A stretch of 64,000 bases of DNA from Candidatus Hydrogenedentota bacterium (GCA_026415215.1 JAOAHN010000100.1:1-64000), one strand, 5' to 3'; counted from the stretch's first letter, positions 1 to 8,767 are shown. The notes: generated from the sequence alone by a model not told the origin. Numbers and translations: made by a program.

Positions 1-197
1 TCTATTTCTTCCATTTTGATAGCGATTTCTCTCTCATATTTTTCTCTCTCCTGTTGAATCTGAGCAAGAAGTTGTTCCCTTTCACTACTATATTCTCGAG
101 AGAGACTTTCCTTGATTTCTTGGTAAAGCACTTCATTAACATTGATCTCAAACCCGCATTTGGGACACCTGACGGTATTTGTATTTTTTGTGCTCAT
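1..197 (-). CDS. DUF2130-type zinc-ribbon/coiled-coil protein, N-terminal part only
   Basis: Partial gene leaving the window on the left; only about 65 residues are visible. It opens with a short polar stretch, then a zinc-ribbon half motif CPKCGFEINV, then a Glu/Lys/Arg-rich segment (from about residue 28) with the heptad look of a coiled coil. This order, CPxCG followed by a long coiled coil, is what I know from DUF2130 proteins, whose C-terminal half is nuclease-like. The start chosen is the ATG at 195-197. The frame stays open upstream to beyond position 320, but that part lacks an ATG and reads like leader sequence. The gene is divergent from ddl and shares its roughly 145-base upstream region. 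The family assignment rests on the N-terminus alone. Confidence 0.6.
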   Translation of the reverse strand, partial: MSTKNTNTVRCPKCGFEINVNEVLYQEIKESLSREYSSEREQLLAQIQQEREKYEREIAIKMEEI

Positions 198-341
198 ACC
201 CGATTCCCGATCTTTAAATTTCAAAAAGTTCAAGATCTTATCACATTTTACTTCACACCTGCTTATGCGAGAGTATTTGATATAATTAAGGGTGTTTATC
301 TTCCCAGTGCTAATCAAATGAATTCCCTTGGAGATTTCACA

Positions 342-1361
342 ATGTCAGAAGGTTATTCATCACCGCTTACTGTAGGTGTTCTTATGGGGGGCATCAGTTC
401 AGAGCATGAAGTATCACTCCTTTCTGGAGAAGGAGTAATTAGAGCATTAAAAGAATTAGGGTATGAACCTTTGCCAATAAAAATTAGACGGGATTTCATT
501 TGGGAAATTGGCACAATTGGTAGCTTTTCTATAGATGAAGCTCTATGTAAATTAAAAAAGCTCAATCTTAGTGCTGTGTTCATAGCCCTTCACGGCGCAT
601 TCGGTGAGGACGGTAGAATCCAGGGAGTGTTGGATTGGCTTGGTATCCCATATACAGGCTCTGGTTGTTCTGCTTGCTCTCTCGCAATGAATAAAGTGCG
701 TGCTAAGGCTGTAGTTAAAAGCTTTGGAGTTAGAGTAGCTGAACATCTTGTATTCCATCAAGAAAATTGGACATGGGATAGACCCGAAGTAGTGTCTTTA
801 GTAAAAAGGGAACTCAACTTCCCCGTAGTAATAAAACCAGTATCTCAGGGCTCAAGTGTAGGTGTTTCTATCGCTAATGATGAACAACAATTATTAAACG
901 GCATAGAAGAAGCTTTCGAGTGGGATAAAGAAATTTTTATTGAGAAGTTTATTAGAGGCACAGAAGTAACATGTGGAATTTGGGATTGCGAGGATGGAGT
1001 TCCCCCCAAGGCTTTACCCGTTACTGAAATATGTCCTAAAACAAGCCGTTTCTTTGACTATACCGCGAAGTATACTCCTGGTGCTACTGATGAAATAACC
1101 CCAGCAAGATTAAACGATGAATTGACCCAAAAGGTTCAAGAAATGGCCATAACTGCTCATAAGGCTATTGGGTGTGAGATGTGGAGCAGAAGTGATTTCA
1201 TAATAGACGAAGCAGGACCTGTGTGGATAGAAATAAACACTATACCTGGGCTAACTCCTACATCACTGTACCCACAAGAAGCTCAACATGCAGGCATTTC
1301 ATACAAAGATATGGTAAAAGCATTTGTGGAATTTGCATTGAGAAAAAGTCCTCATTGTTAA
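342..1361 (+). CDS. ddl: D-alanine--D-alanine ligase
   Basis: Joins two D-alanines with ATP in the cytoplasm to make the D-Ala-D-Ala end of the peptidoglycan stem peptide. The 339 residues carry the family signatures in order: GGISSEHEVSL (16-26), HGAFGEDG (84-91), YTGSG, the ATP-grasp loop PVVIKPVSQGSSVGVS (161-176), and the metal/substrate segment WIEINTIPGLTPTS near the C-terminus. Length is normal for the family. The frame is open upstream to position 54, but the extra 96 residues have no family similarity. The ATG at 342 has a GGAG 9-12 bases before it, so that start is chosen. dapF follows after 22 bases and probably shares the transcript, linking two peptidoglycan-precursor steps. Confidence 0.95.
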   Translation: MSEGYSSPLTVGVLMGGISSEHEVSLLSGEGVIRALKELGYEPLPIKIRRDFIWEIGTIGSFSIDEALCKLKKLNLSAVFIALHGAFGEDGRIQGVLDWLGIPYTGSGCSACSLAMNKVRAKAVVKSFGVRVAEHLVFHQENWTWDRPEVVSLVKRELNFPVVIKPVSQGSSVGVSIANDEQQLLNGIEEAFEWDKEIFIEKFIRGTEVTCGIWDCEDGVPPKALPVTEICPKTSRFFDYTAKYTPGATDEITPARLNDELTQKVQEMAITAHKAIGCEMWSRSDFIIDEAGPVWIEINTIPGLTPTSLYPQEAQHAGISYKDMVKAFVEFALRKSPHC

Positions 1362-1383
1362 TTAATGAATTGGAGGAGCACCA

Positions 1384-2241
1384 ATGGAAAGATTAGTGTT
1401 TACAAAGATGCATGGTTTGGGGAATGATTATTTATTCATAGATGCACGCAGTGGTTATCCAACAGAAAATCTTGCAGAGCTCTCTCGCCAGATGAGTCAT
1501 AGACATCTCGGAGCAGGTGCTGATGGGATTATACTTATACTTTCCTCTAACATTTCAGACTTTAAAATGAGAATTTTTAATGCTGACGGAAGCGAAGCGG
1601 AAACCTGCGGAAATGGAATCAGATGTTTTGCCAAATATGTTTACGAACATGGGCTCACAAAGAAAACTGAGTTTACTATAGAAACGCTCGCTGGTCCAAA
1701 TAGAGTAAAACTACATACAAAAGACGGTAAAGTTGACAGAGTCCGCTCGAATATGGGGAAGCCCAATTTTGAACGGTCTAAAATCCCCATGCTCGGTTCA
1801 CCTATTGATAAACCAGTGCTTGAAGAACCTATTGATGTAGATGGAGAAACTGTAAAAATAACAGCGGTAAATATTGGAAATCCCCATGCTGTTATTTTCG
1901 TTCCTGATGCTACCAAAGCACCAGTAAGCCAACTTGGACCTAAAATTGAAAATCACCCTCTTTTTCCACAGAGGACAAATGTCGAGTTCGTTTCAATAGT
2001 TGATAAGTCAAATATAGTCATGAGGATATGGGAACGGGGCAGTGGAATCACCATGGCGAGTGGGAGCGGTTCCTGTGCATCTGCTCTTGCATCTATGATA
2101 ACAAACCGCACCGATAAACGGGTTAATGTTCATCTTGTGTATGGAATTCTTACCATTGAATGGGCTGAGGATGGATGCGTATATCAAGAAGGGCCTGCTG
2201 AGGAAGTATATACTGGTTACTGGTTACAAGCATTGCCTTAA
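1384..2241 (+). CDS. dapF: Diaminopimelate epimerase homolog with altered second active-site half
   Basis: Family role: cofactor-independent epimerisation of LL- to meso-diaminopimelate using two cysteines, for lysine and peptidoglycan. The 285-residue length, the N-terminal HGLGNDYLFID and the first catalytic loop NADGSEAETCGNGIRC (Cys75) are typical. The second loop is not: where the family usually reads RGxGET.ACGxGAC, this protein reads RGSGITMASGSGSC. The Glu is Ile222 and the catalytic Cys is Ser226; a Cys remains at 231. The RBS GGAGGAG lies 6-12 bases before the ATG, and ddl is immediately upstream. dapB is also in the window (24678-25478), so the pathway is present. The protein could be an active variant, a relaxed-specificity racemase, or impaired. 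Confidence 0.85.
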   Translation: MERLVFTKMHGLGNDYLFIDARSGYPTENLAELSRQMSHRHLGAGADGIILILSSNISDFKMRIFNADGSEAETCGNGIRCFAKYVYEHGLTKKTEFTIETLAGPNRVKLHTKDGKVDRVRSNMGKPNFERSKIPMLGSPIDKPVLEEPIDVDGETVKITAVNIGNPHAVIFVPDATKAPVSQLGPKIENHPLFPQRTNVEFVSIVDKSNIVMRIWERGSGITMASGSGSCASALASMITNRTDKRVNVHLVYGILTIEWAEDGCVYQEGPAEEVYTGYWLQALP

Positions 2242-2307
2242 TTAAAGTGTAAAACAGTAAATAAACCTTATATTTACCAAAGGCTGAGGAGTAAGTGTAT
2301 TAGTTCT

Positions 2308-3477
2308 CTAAGATTTACTAATCTTCAAATCTCTATTAGAAGATAGATAAAAGACACCACTTGCAATGTTTAAGACTATCAAGTTCAATAAGTGTATCCA
2401 AGCTGGTTTATGTATGTAAAACCCTGTAGAGTTAAACAAATTTGTTATGTAAAGCGTTAGTAGAAACAGAACCATGCCCCGCATAACGAGAGATGGGTAA
2501 TATCTCCTCGCTCCCTGATTTACGAGCTCAAACGCACTTGAAAATGGAAAAAACACTAATCCCAGTTCGATAATGTAAGCGGGTAGATATATCTGGGACT
2601 GTGCATTTCCAGCAGAAAGTATACTTAAATTTCTTACCGAAGTGAGCAAAGAGAAGTCATTGGGATAGTAGCTTAAGAAAAAAGCCTTTTCTACCATAAA
2701 GACGGAGGTCACTCCTACGGTTAATCCCAACGATACTGAGAAATCTTTATTAATTAGTTGCCCTCTTTTTTCTATGTATAGCAAAAGCAAAGCGACCAAT
2801 AACAAAATCCACAAGGAATCTACAATAGACAACATCAGAGACTTAAGAAGAAAATACTCTAAAATTGTATTGGAGTATTCAATGCTCACACTATTCAGAA
2901 AATCAGCAGTTGAAAAATATCTCGCGCTCCATTTACCCAAGAACCCAAGCAATACACTTAGTAAAAATCCCCTCAATGAAATTTTATTGACTCGAATTAG
3001 ATAAGCTAAAACAATAAGCGTTATCGCTATCCAAACCAAAACAGACAGTAACCTAGAAATAGTCCCAATAACTGGAGACAACTTTTTCGCTAATGCAATA
3101 TATATATCGCCAACTGTGCCTTTGTTTTCCACCACTATATAAGTTTGAGGTACTTGCTTTCCTTCCAGCGAGTAGAATGAAATATCTACTTTGTCAGACT
3201 GACTATATCTTAACTCGAACTCTCTATTTCCACTACCATCTTCCAGTCTGACTAAAGATTCTCCTTGCTTTATTAGCCCCATTACAACAAGAACATACCC
3301 ATATATTGAATCCTCTACTCTTAAAACTCTATACCTATTAATTTTTGAAGAAGGTTCTATACCCGTTGAAATTCTTTCCTCCAGAATGGGAGCAGAATAG
3401 GAACAAAGAGAGTAAAGGATGAATAATAAGCCACATATAAAAGTTTTAAATACAACTTCTAACAAACTTCTAATCAT
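2308..3477 (-). CDS. Polytopic membrane protein with periplasmic N-terminal domain, unknown function
   Basis: I do not recognise a family. The 389-residue protein starts with a signal-like hydrophobic segment (about residues 10-28, ending near SYSAP). A soluble, probably periplasmic, domain of about 110 residues follows. After about residue 140 there are roughly seven hydrophobic helices, including LLSVLVWIAITLIVLAYLI and SLWILLLVALLLLYI. The ATG at 3475-3477 was chosen over an upstream in-frame TTG; no clear ribosome site precedes either. The 3' end faces dapF and the 5' end faces the large repeat protein, so it may be transcribed alone. A membrane sensor or protease-like role is possible but unsupported. 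Confidence 0.7.
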   Translation of the reverse strand: MIRSLLEVVFKTFICGLLFILYSLCSYSAPILEERISTGIEPSSKINRYRVLRVEDSIYGYVLVVMGLIKQGESLVRLEDGSGNREFELRYSQSDKVDISFYSLEGKQVPQTYIVVENKGTVGDIYIALAKKLSPVIGTISRLLSVLVWIAITLIVLAYLIRVNKISLRGFLLSVLLGFLGKWSARYFSTADFLNSVSIEYSNTILEYFLLKSLMLSIVDSLWILLLVALLLLYIEKRGQLINKDFSVSLGLTVGVTSVFMVEKAFFLSYYPNDFSLLTSVRNLSILSAGNAQSQIYLPAYIIELGLVFFPFSSAFELVNQGARRYYPSLVMRGMVLFLLTLYITNLFNSTGFYIHKPAWIHLLNLIVLNIASGVFYLSSNRDLKISKS

Positions 3478-3540
3478 AATAGTCAAATTTCTGATTATTC
3501 AATAGACGGTCCAAAATCTAATTATTGAGATTTTATGTTA

Positions 3541-5688
3541 TCAAAGGGTAAGACCCAACATACAATAATGATCTTCTGACATGAACGGGCAGACAAAATA
3601 CCCTACAGCGTTGAAAAACTGAATCGCTCTCAATACTTCCTCGATACTTATGTGCCAATTCGGAGGGTAGTAATCCGCTGTATGCAATCCACAAGAGAAG
3701 TTATCATAACCATCGTATCCTGGAGCATATCCATCTTCAGTGCCCTCTTCGCAATGAAATCCAGATGAATTGAAAAACTGAATTATCCTTAATAGTTCAG
3801 CCAACTCGATTTTGTAATTTTGATTTGTATCTGTGGACTGAAAATCTGGAACTGGAACAGGATTAAACAAATTCTGGAGAAATATAGATTTGTCTCCTCC
3901 ATAACTTAGAGTAAACAGATATTCTTCATAATTCGAAACCCCATCAATATCCGCATCTTCGTAACTTGCTAATGGTAATATTCCTTCGGATAACCGAAAC
4001 GGAGTATATGTTTTTTCCAGCATTAACAAATATGCAAGTAATTCAATATTCTCGCCTATAGTGAGTAATCCAGCTAAAATGTGTCTAAATGGATAGTAAG
4101 AAGTATGGAATCTCGGCTCAGTTTTCAATGTCTCGTAGTTATTTACATACGCACATATAAACATATCTTCCCATTTGCCAGTAGGATAACAGAGCAAATT
4201 CTTAACGATTTCTATCTCCCATTCATCAGGAATCCCTGAATTGTTGGAATCGCAAGCACCCCAAGTTACGCCGAATAAGTTGCCATATCGCACTCCCTGA
4301 AAACTAAAATTAGGACATTGTTCACTCCATAAACATACCTCTCCTTCGGCTTCCCCTTCTTCGAAGCCCTCACCCTCCGGCAGACCTTCAATAGTTCCTT
4401 CTTCTCCCTCTAAACTAATTCCTTCCTCACTTCCCTCAATTACACCTTCAATAGTCCCTTCTAAAGTTCCTTCAGAAAGCCCTTCTGAAGATCCTTCAAT
4501 CAAACCCTCTCCTTCCTCTGTACCCATGCCTTCACCTTCTTCATAAATACCTTCTCCTTCCAAAGTAGGAAGTTCAGAAAATACCACACGGACATACCTA
4601 TTCATATCCATTGAAAAACTGCATCTGTGGTAAGTAGGCAATGTGTCTCCAAAATCACCTTCCCAGTGGTCAAATATCCATCCAGGCTCGGAATTTATCG
4701 CTTCACACCTAATAAAGGTCCATTCGATAAAATTAAACTCATGCAATCCGCTTGTAATAACTACTGGATTTTCAAATCCTTGTATCATAGACACCGAGCC
4801 TAATCCCTGGATCTCTAATATAAGTTTGTAATATGGCTTCTCTATGAAGTGGGCAGTGATAACACGGTCTCTATCCATAAGTATTGAATAGAGGATGTAA
4901 TACTGAGGCTCATTTTCATCAATATCCCCCGACCAATGGTCGAAACGCCACATGGGATTAGTTTGATATGCCATCAAGGAAATTAATAACCCTTCCGAGT
5001 ATCGATGAGGATTCGCCATAGGACCAGGTGTAACCCCTCCATCGCCGACCACATATACATTCAATACATACCCCGTTGAAGTGAAACGAGCATCTAAGGA
5101 CTTATCTGAATTCATAGTCAACATGACAAATTCTGAGTAATGAGGATTTGAATCTAAATCTCCACTCCATCCTCCAAAGTAGACGCCTTCAGATGTGCCG
5201 ACACTAATCCCCACCTGCTGTCCATCAGTAAAGCCATATATCCCTGGAGGGGGGTATGTAAAACCAATTGCATCTCCACTATGGGTTAGAGTAAGTCTCC
5301 AATCTGCAGGCACAAACACTGCCCTCACCGTTTTAGGACCATTCATTAGTATGCTACCAAACCAACTCGTGCTCTGGTAATCTCCTTGCCATGAAGAAAA
5401 AGCATAGTTCTCAGAAGGCAAGGCATTGAAATATACAGTTGTTCCGCTATCATAGTAAAATGTACCTACCCCCGGGATTACGGTTCCTTCTCCCTCCATC
5501 TCTATTTTAAGCGGATACTTTATTTTCTCTGCCCCATAGGAGAGATAGTCTGAGAATATGATGAGAGATAGAAATACCAAAATTTTAGGAAAATCATAAT
5601 ATCTCTTTAACGAGAAGGATACTTCTCTTATAAAGGTCGTTTTTCCTTTTATCAAAAATAGATACTCGGAAACTAATGTGTATCTCAT
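3541..5688 (-). CDS. Large secreted surface protein: InlB-type repeats, Glu-Gly-rich linker, paired C-terminal LLRxIQFFN motifs
   Basis: The 715-residue protein has a hydrophobic signal-like segment at about 35-52. Four or five repeats of roughly 75-90 residues follow, each built around FxHWSGD or a variant (WQGD, WSGD, WEGD) and ending in a Met-x-x-x-[KR]xVxAxF strand. This is the pattern of divergent InlB-type beta-grasp repeats. Residues about 376-449 are a low-complexity Glu-Gly-rich segment (EGEG, IEGSEEG, LEGEEG). The C-terminus carries two related motifs, LAELLRIIQFFNSSGFHC and ISIEEVLRAIQFFNAVGYFV, each preceded by Asp/Asn-rich turns, so a dockerin-like helical pair is likely. Role inferred as adhesion or surface assembly. 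The start is uncertain; GAGAG directly precedes the ATG used. Confidence 0.8.
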   Translation of the reverse strand: MRYTLVSEYLFLIKGKTTFIREVSFSLKRYYDFPKILVFLSLIIFSDYLSYGAEKIKYPLKIEMEGEGTVIPGVGTFYYDSGTTVYFNALPSENYAFSSWQGDYQSTSWFGSILMNGPKTVRAVFVPADWRLTLTHSGDAIGFTYPPPGIYGFTDGQQVGISVGTSEGVYFGGWSGDLDSNPHYSEFVMLTMNSDKSLDARFTSTGYVLNVYVVGDGGVTPGPMANPHRYSEGLLISLMAYQTNPMWRFDHWSGDIDENEPQYYILYSILMDRDRVITAHFIEKPYYKLILEIQGLGSVSMIQGFENPVVITSGLHEFNFIEWTFIRCEAINSEPGWIFDHWEGDFGDTLPTYHRCSFSMDMNRYVRVVFSELPTLEGEGIYEEGEGMGTEEGEGLIEGSSEGLSEGTLEGTIEGVIEGSEEGISLEGEEGTIEGLPEGEGFEEGEAEGEVCLWSEQCPNFSFQGVRYGNLFGVTWGACDSNNSGIPDEWEIEIVKNLLCYPTGKWEDMFICAYVNNYETLKTEPRFHTSYYPFRHILAGLLTIGENIELLAYLLMLEKTYTPFRLSEGILPLASYEDADIDGVSNYEEYLFTLSYGGDKSIFLQNLFNPVPVPDFQSTDTNQNYKIELAELLRIIQFFNSSGFHCEEGTEDGYAPGYDGYDNFSCGLHTADYYPPNWHISIEEVLRAIQFFNAVGYFVCPFMSEDHYCMLGLTL

Positions 5689-5859
5689 CTCTCACTATCC
5701 TTATGTTAAATGGAGCGTTTTCCCACCATTATACTTACAATTCAACACAAAACCTTATTTCCAGACCAATTCTAAAATGGTTTTCAATTGCCATTTATCA
5801 TTAATAAATCATAACACACTTCTTTCCGAATGATTCACAGATCCATGAGAAAAAAAGAA

Positions 5860-5889
5860 CCCCGCAAGGGCATGTATACCCTTGCGGGG
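5860..5889 (-). terminator. Rho-independent terminator of the porin gene
   Basis: CCCCGCAAGGG (5860-5870) and its exact reverse complement (5879-5889) form an 11-bp stem with an 8-base loop. Read on the minus strand it is followed by a T-rich run (5859 down to about 5850). It lies 44 bases after the stop codon of the porin gene. The GC-rich stem stands out from the AT-rich surroundings. Confidence 0.9.
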
Positions 5890-5933
5890 GAAGTACCAGT
5901 AATTATATGACCCTATTGGGTCAAAGATTCAAA

Positions 5934-7163
5934 TTAGAAGCTGATCTCTGTTTCAGCAAACAGATAGTTGAAATCTAACTCATCAAGAATTTCTTCGCCG
6001 AAGAAGTGGGAGTATCCAGCACGGAAGACAAGGTCTTCACTGTATTGATAAGCACCAGTTAACTGGACTTCCCAACCTAACTTATCGTCACCTTTAATTT
6101 CATTATCGGTCTGGTAATACAAGCCCTCAAGACCGAGCTTAACAGCCTCTGTAGGCTGGACACTCAAACCAAGACGATATACAAAAGCATCGGTGAGAGT
6201 TGTGGGATCTAAGAAATCAGAATACTCCCAATTGGAGAAGAGACGATTAAACGCATAATCATACTCGTCAACAGCAAACCACTTGTGATCGCAGTCTGCA
6301 CCCTCAAGATAGGCAAAACCGGCGTAAATTCTCGGCTGCCAAGAAATGTCGAAGGTATAACCACCTTCGAGATTCAAACCCCAAGCATTGATATCTTTAT
6401 CGGTGCCAAAAATCCACCATGTGCACTCATCCTTATCGCCAAACTGATAAGCCACTTCGGCTTCGAAATCGAATGCACCGACTTTACCGTCACCACGAAG
6501 ACCTACAGTGTGAAGGTCAGTTTTATAGTCAGCTGCATCATCACGCACATATAACCAATAGGCATCAATTACAATATCTTCAAGGCCGGTGTAGCTTCCA
6601 TATACACCGTACAAATCGAGATCATCCTCAAAGAAATCTCCAAGATTCTCATTAAGCTTTGCCATGAAGGCATCAACAGTTACTGTCTCAGACACATAGC
6701 CAAGACGAACTGCATCCCAGGACAACCCAGCAAAGCCATACCTCTTGTCGTTTGTCCCGACCAACCAGCCACTGCCAAGAGTCATTTCTTGACGACCAAC
6801 TCTCAAACGAAGTGGTGTTCCCCACATTTCACGGGCTTCGATGTAAGCTTGATAAACTTCAACATCATCTGTACTCACTGCACGAGTATCCACGCCCGTG
6901 ACATAGTTTTGAGAGCGGAAATCTTCGCCCCAAATGTCATAGCTGTCGAGCTCGATTAAAGCAGTGACTTCATCGGTAAAGTCAGCTTTCACATTCAACC
7001 TTGTTCTCTGCTCTGTCCAGACAGTATCAGAGTCGTTATCATAATCTAACCAGCTTCCTCTTATTCTAATCTTACCACCGACTTCGACATTCTGAAGTTC
7101 GGCATATGCAATGGTTCCTAACAGAACCAGAGCTACTGCTACTACAAACAATTTCTTACTCAT
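5934..7163 (-). CDS. Outer-membrane beta-barrel porin (alginate-export/OprB-like)
   Basis: The 409-residue protein has a classic signal peptide (MSKKLFVVAVALVLLGTIAYA) and then alternating amphipathic strands rich in Tyr, Trp, Asp and Glu with charged turns. It ends in ...FAETEISF, with the terminal Phe expected of a BAM-inserted barrel. The segment RLRVGRQEMTLGSGWLVG resembles the conserved strand/loop of alginate-export-type porins. It probably lets small solutes across the outer membrane; the substrate is unknown. Strong expression is suggested by an RBS of AGGAGG type, a good promoter (7346-7375), a leader ORF (7205-7285) and a strong terminator (5860-5889), making a self-contained unit. 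Confidence 0.88.
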   Translation of the reverse strand: MSKKLFVVAVALVLLGTIAYAELQNVEVGGKIRIRGSWLDYDNDSDTVWTEQRTRLNVKADFTDEVTALIELDSYDIWGEDFRSQNYVTGVDTRAVSTDDVEVYQAYIEAREMWGTPLRLRVGRQEMTLGSGWLVGTNDKRYGFAGLSWDAVRLGYVSETVTVDAFMAKLNENLGDFFEDDLDLYGVYGSYTGLEDIVIDAYWLYVRDDAADYKTDLHTVGLRGDGKVGAFDFEAEVAYQFGDKDECTWWIFGTDKDINAWGLNLEGGYTFDISWQPRIYAGFAYLEGADCDHKWFAVDEYDYAFNRLFSNWEYSDFLDPTTLTDAFVYRLGLSVQPTEAVKLGLEGLYYQTDNEIKGDDKLGWEVQLTGAYQYSEDLVFRAGYSHFFGEEILDELDFNYLFAETEISF

Positions 7164-7204
7164 ACTTTCTACTCCTCCTACACTCTTTTAAGAGTTAACC
7201 CATA

Positions 7205-7285
7205 CTAATTATTTATTAGGTTCACATAAGTATATCGACCACATCGAACCAACCCAATCCCCGCGAGCTTTTTCTCGTTACTCAT
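7205..7285 (-). CDS. Small leader ORF (26 codons) upstream of the porin
   Basis: An ATG at 7283-7285 is preceded at 5-6 bases by AGGAGG inside GAGAAAGGAGGT, one of the best ribosome sites in the window. It opens 26 codons (MSNEKKLAGIG then LVRCGRYTYVNLINN) ending in TAG, 41 bases before the porin start. The peptide is basic and not hydrophobic. Bases just before and inside the ORF can form alternative hairpins (GCGAG or CGAG with CTCGC). The position in the porin leader suggests a regulatory uORF or a small protein. I cannot name it. Confidence 0.5.
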   Translation of the reverse strand: MSNEKKLAGIGLVRCGRYTYVNLINN

Positions 7286-7345
7286 ACCTCCTTTCTCCTC
7301 GCAAATTTCGGGACTGGTGGCGATGGTATTTCAAACATTGTGGAC

Positions 7346-7375
7346 AATATACCAAATTCATAACCCCAAAGTCAA
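7346..7375 (-). promoter_or_regulatory. Sigma-70-type promoter for leader ORF and porin
   Basis: On the minus strand, -35 TTGACT (7375-7370) and -10 TATATT (7351-7346) are separated by 18 bases, giving a predicted start near 7339. The leader before the porin ATG would be about 175 bases and contains the small ORF. Confidence 0.65.
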
Positions 7376-7618
7376 ATAATTTTTCAATTTTTTTGTTTTA
7401 TTTAACACAACATAATGTATATCTATCAAAAACAAAACCTATAAGTAGATAATTGACGAAAAAATCGCTATCGTTCTCTTCCAAACATTCTCCTAATCTA
7501 ATTTATTTCAAAAAGTAAAATCAAATGAAAATTAAAATGATAGCAAAGGTATTCTGCCCCGACTTCTATCTAAAATTTTCAATATTTTTAACTAAACTCA
7601 GTGATAGGAGTTGGGATA

Positions 7619-8044
7619 ATGAAAAAGCGAACCTATCAGAACCAAAACAATAGGAACACAGAGGCAAATAATGTTCAACTGCCTACGCTTCCAACAGAAC
7701 CGCTAATTTTTCTCCCAGATAAGTTTCTTGAAGAAGTTCCGGAGAATGTTTCTATTTGGTATGAAAGCAAGCAAGAAATCGAAACTAAAATTGAACAAGC
7801 AAAAATAAGAGAAAAACTACTCAACTGGGTTCAAAAGCAGATAGAACACAAGCTTACTAAGAAAGAAAGAGCATATATCGAGCATTATTATTTTGGGGGA
7901 CTTACTCTCGAGGAAATTTCTAATAAGTTTAAAGTAAATCCTTCCAGTGTATCGAGAGGTATAAGAAGAGCCTTGAATAAGCTAAGAAGTTTAAAGACTG
8001 ATGATTCTCTGGTGTTTCATCGGAAAAAGATGCGAAGAAAATAA
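7619..8044 (+). CDS. Small DNA-binding protein with only a sigma-70 region-4-like helix-turn-helix
   Basis: 141 residues. After a polar N-terminal stretch and a helical segment (about 60-90), residues about 90-130 read LTKKERAYIEHYYFGGLTLE followed by EISNKFKVNPSSVSRGIRRA. That is the sigma-70 region-4/LuxR-like four-helix pattern: promotion of 'LT..E...I...Y..G.T..EI' and a recognition helix. No region 2 (-10 recognition) is present, so it is probably a transcription regulator rather than a sigma factor. The start at 7619 is preferred over GTG 7601 because GGAG at 7607-7610 is well placed. It stands between the porin unit and shikimate kinase and ends in a basic tail (KKMRRK). Confidence 0.75.
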   Translation: MKKRTYQNQNNRNTEANNVQLPTLPTEPLIFLPDKFLEEVPENVSIWYESKQEIETKIEQAKIREKLLNWVQKQIEHKLTKKERAYIEHYYFGGLTLEEISNKFKVNPSSVSRGIRRALNKLRSLKTDDSLVFHRKKMRRK

Positions 8045-8155
8045 AAGAAATCATCCAAAATAAAATGTTGTTAATGATGGACTACGCAAGCACTCAAAAC
8101 TTTGGTAGTATAATTCATTAATTCCTAATCAATAATTGGCCTCGGAAAAGGAAAA

Positions 8156-8656
8156 ATGAGAAAAGAGAACATAGTTCTTATAGGTATGCCTTGGAGTGGG
8201 AAAAGTACCATCGGCGTCCTTCTTGCAAAAGCCTTAAAAAGGAAGTTTTTAGATACAGACCTATTAATTCAATCTAACACAGGCAAGTCTTTACAAGAAA
8301 TCATTAATACAGAAGGTGTAGAAAATTTCAGAAAAATTGAGGAAGAACTAATTCTAAGTCTGAGACTTAAAAATTATGTTGTTTCTACTGGGGGAAGTGT
8401 AATTTACAGTGACAAGGCGATGTCACACCTCAGATCAATTGGTTGGGTAGTATATCTTCGGTGCTCATACGAGACAATCCTTCAACGAGCACAATTTGTT
8501 GAACTACGCGGACTGGTGAAAACTAAATCAGACCAGACGCTACTCGAACTCTACAATGAACGGTGCCCTCTATACGAAAGTTATGCTGAGATAACAATCA
8601 CTTGTGATGGTCTTAAACATGAGGAAATTGTTAATAAAATTACTTCCTTAATATAA
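8156..8656 (+). CDS. aroK: Shikimate kinase
   Basis: Phosphorylates shikimate at O3 with ATP in the chorismate pathway, in the cytoplasm. The 166 residues match the family's usual length. Visible motifs: the P-loop GMPWSGKST (about 10-18), the DTD pair that coordinates Mg and shikimate (about 34-36), the substrate Arg in FRKIEEE, the glycine loop STGGS (family usually GGG), a lid Arg (RGL), and a C-terminal RCPLYESYAEI with the adenine-contacting Arg. The RBS AAAAGGAAA precedes the ATG. It seems to stand alone with no other aro gene nearby. The GGG-to-GGS change at the substrate loop is mild. Confidence 0.9.
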   Translation: MRKENIVLIGMPWSGKSTIGVLLAKALKRKFLDTDLLIQSNTGKSLQEIINTEGVENFRKIEEELILSLRLKNYVVSTGGSVIYSDKAMSHLRSIGWVVYLRCSYETILQRAQFVELRGLVKTKSDQTLLELYNERCPLYESYAEITITCDGLKHEEIVNKITSLI

Positions 8657-8767
8657 AGACCAAACAGTTTTTATTTTCCCATTTCATTTAGTAAAATTCA
8701 TTTGGAAAGAATTGATTTAGATAATGAAAATTAGAATGCTAAATAAAAACTTATTAAGGAGGGTAAA

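Noticed and set aside
54-341. N-terminal extension of the Ddl frame (96 residues)
   Set aside because: Hydrophobic and Cys/Phe-rich with no Ddl similarity. The ATG at 342 has a good ribosome site, and the minus strand here encodes the DUF2130-type N-terminus.
4340-4560. Repetitive GAAGG/TTCC tracts as a DNA repeat or CRISPR-like array
   Set aside because: They encode the Glu-Gly-rich linker of the surface protein in frame. Spacing is irregular and there are no spacers.
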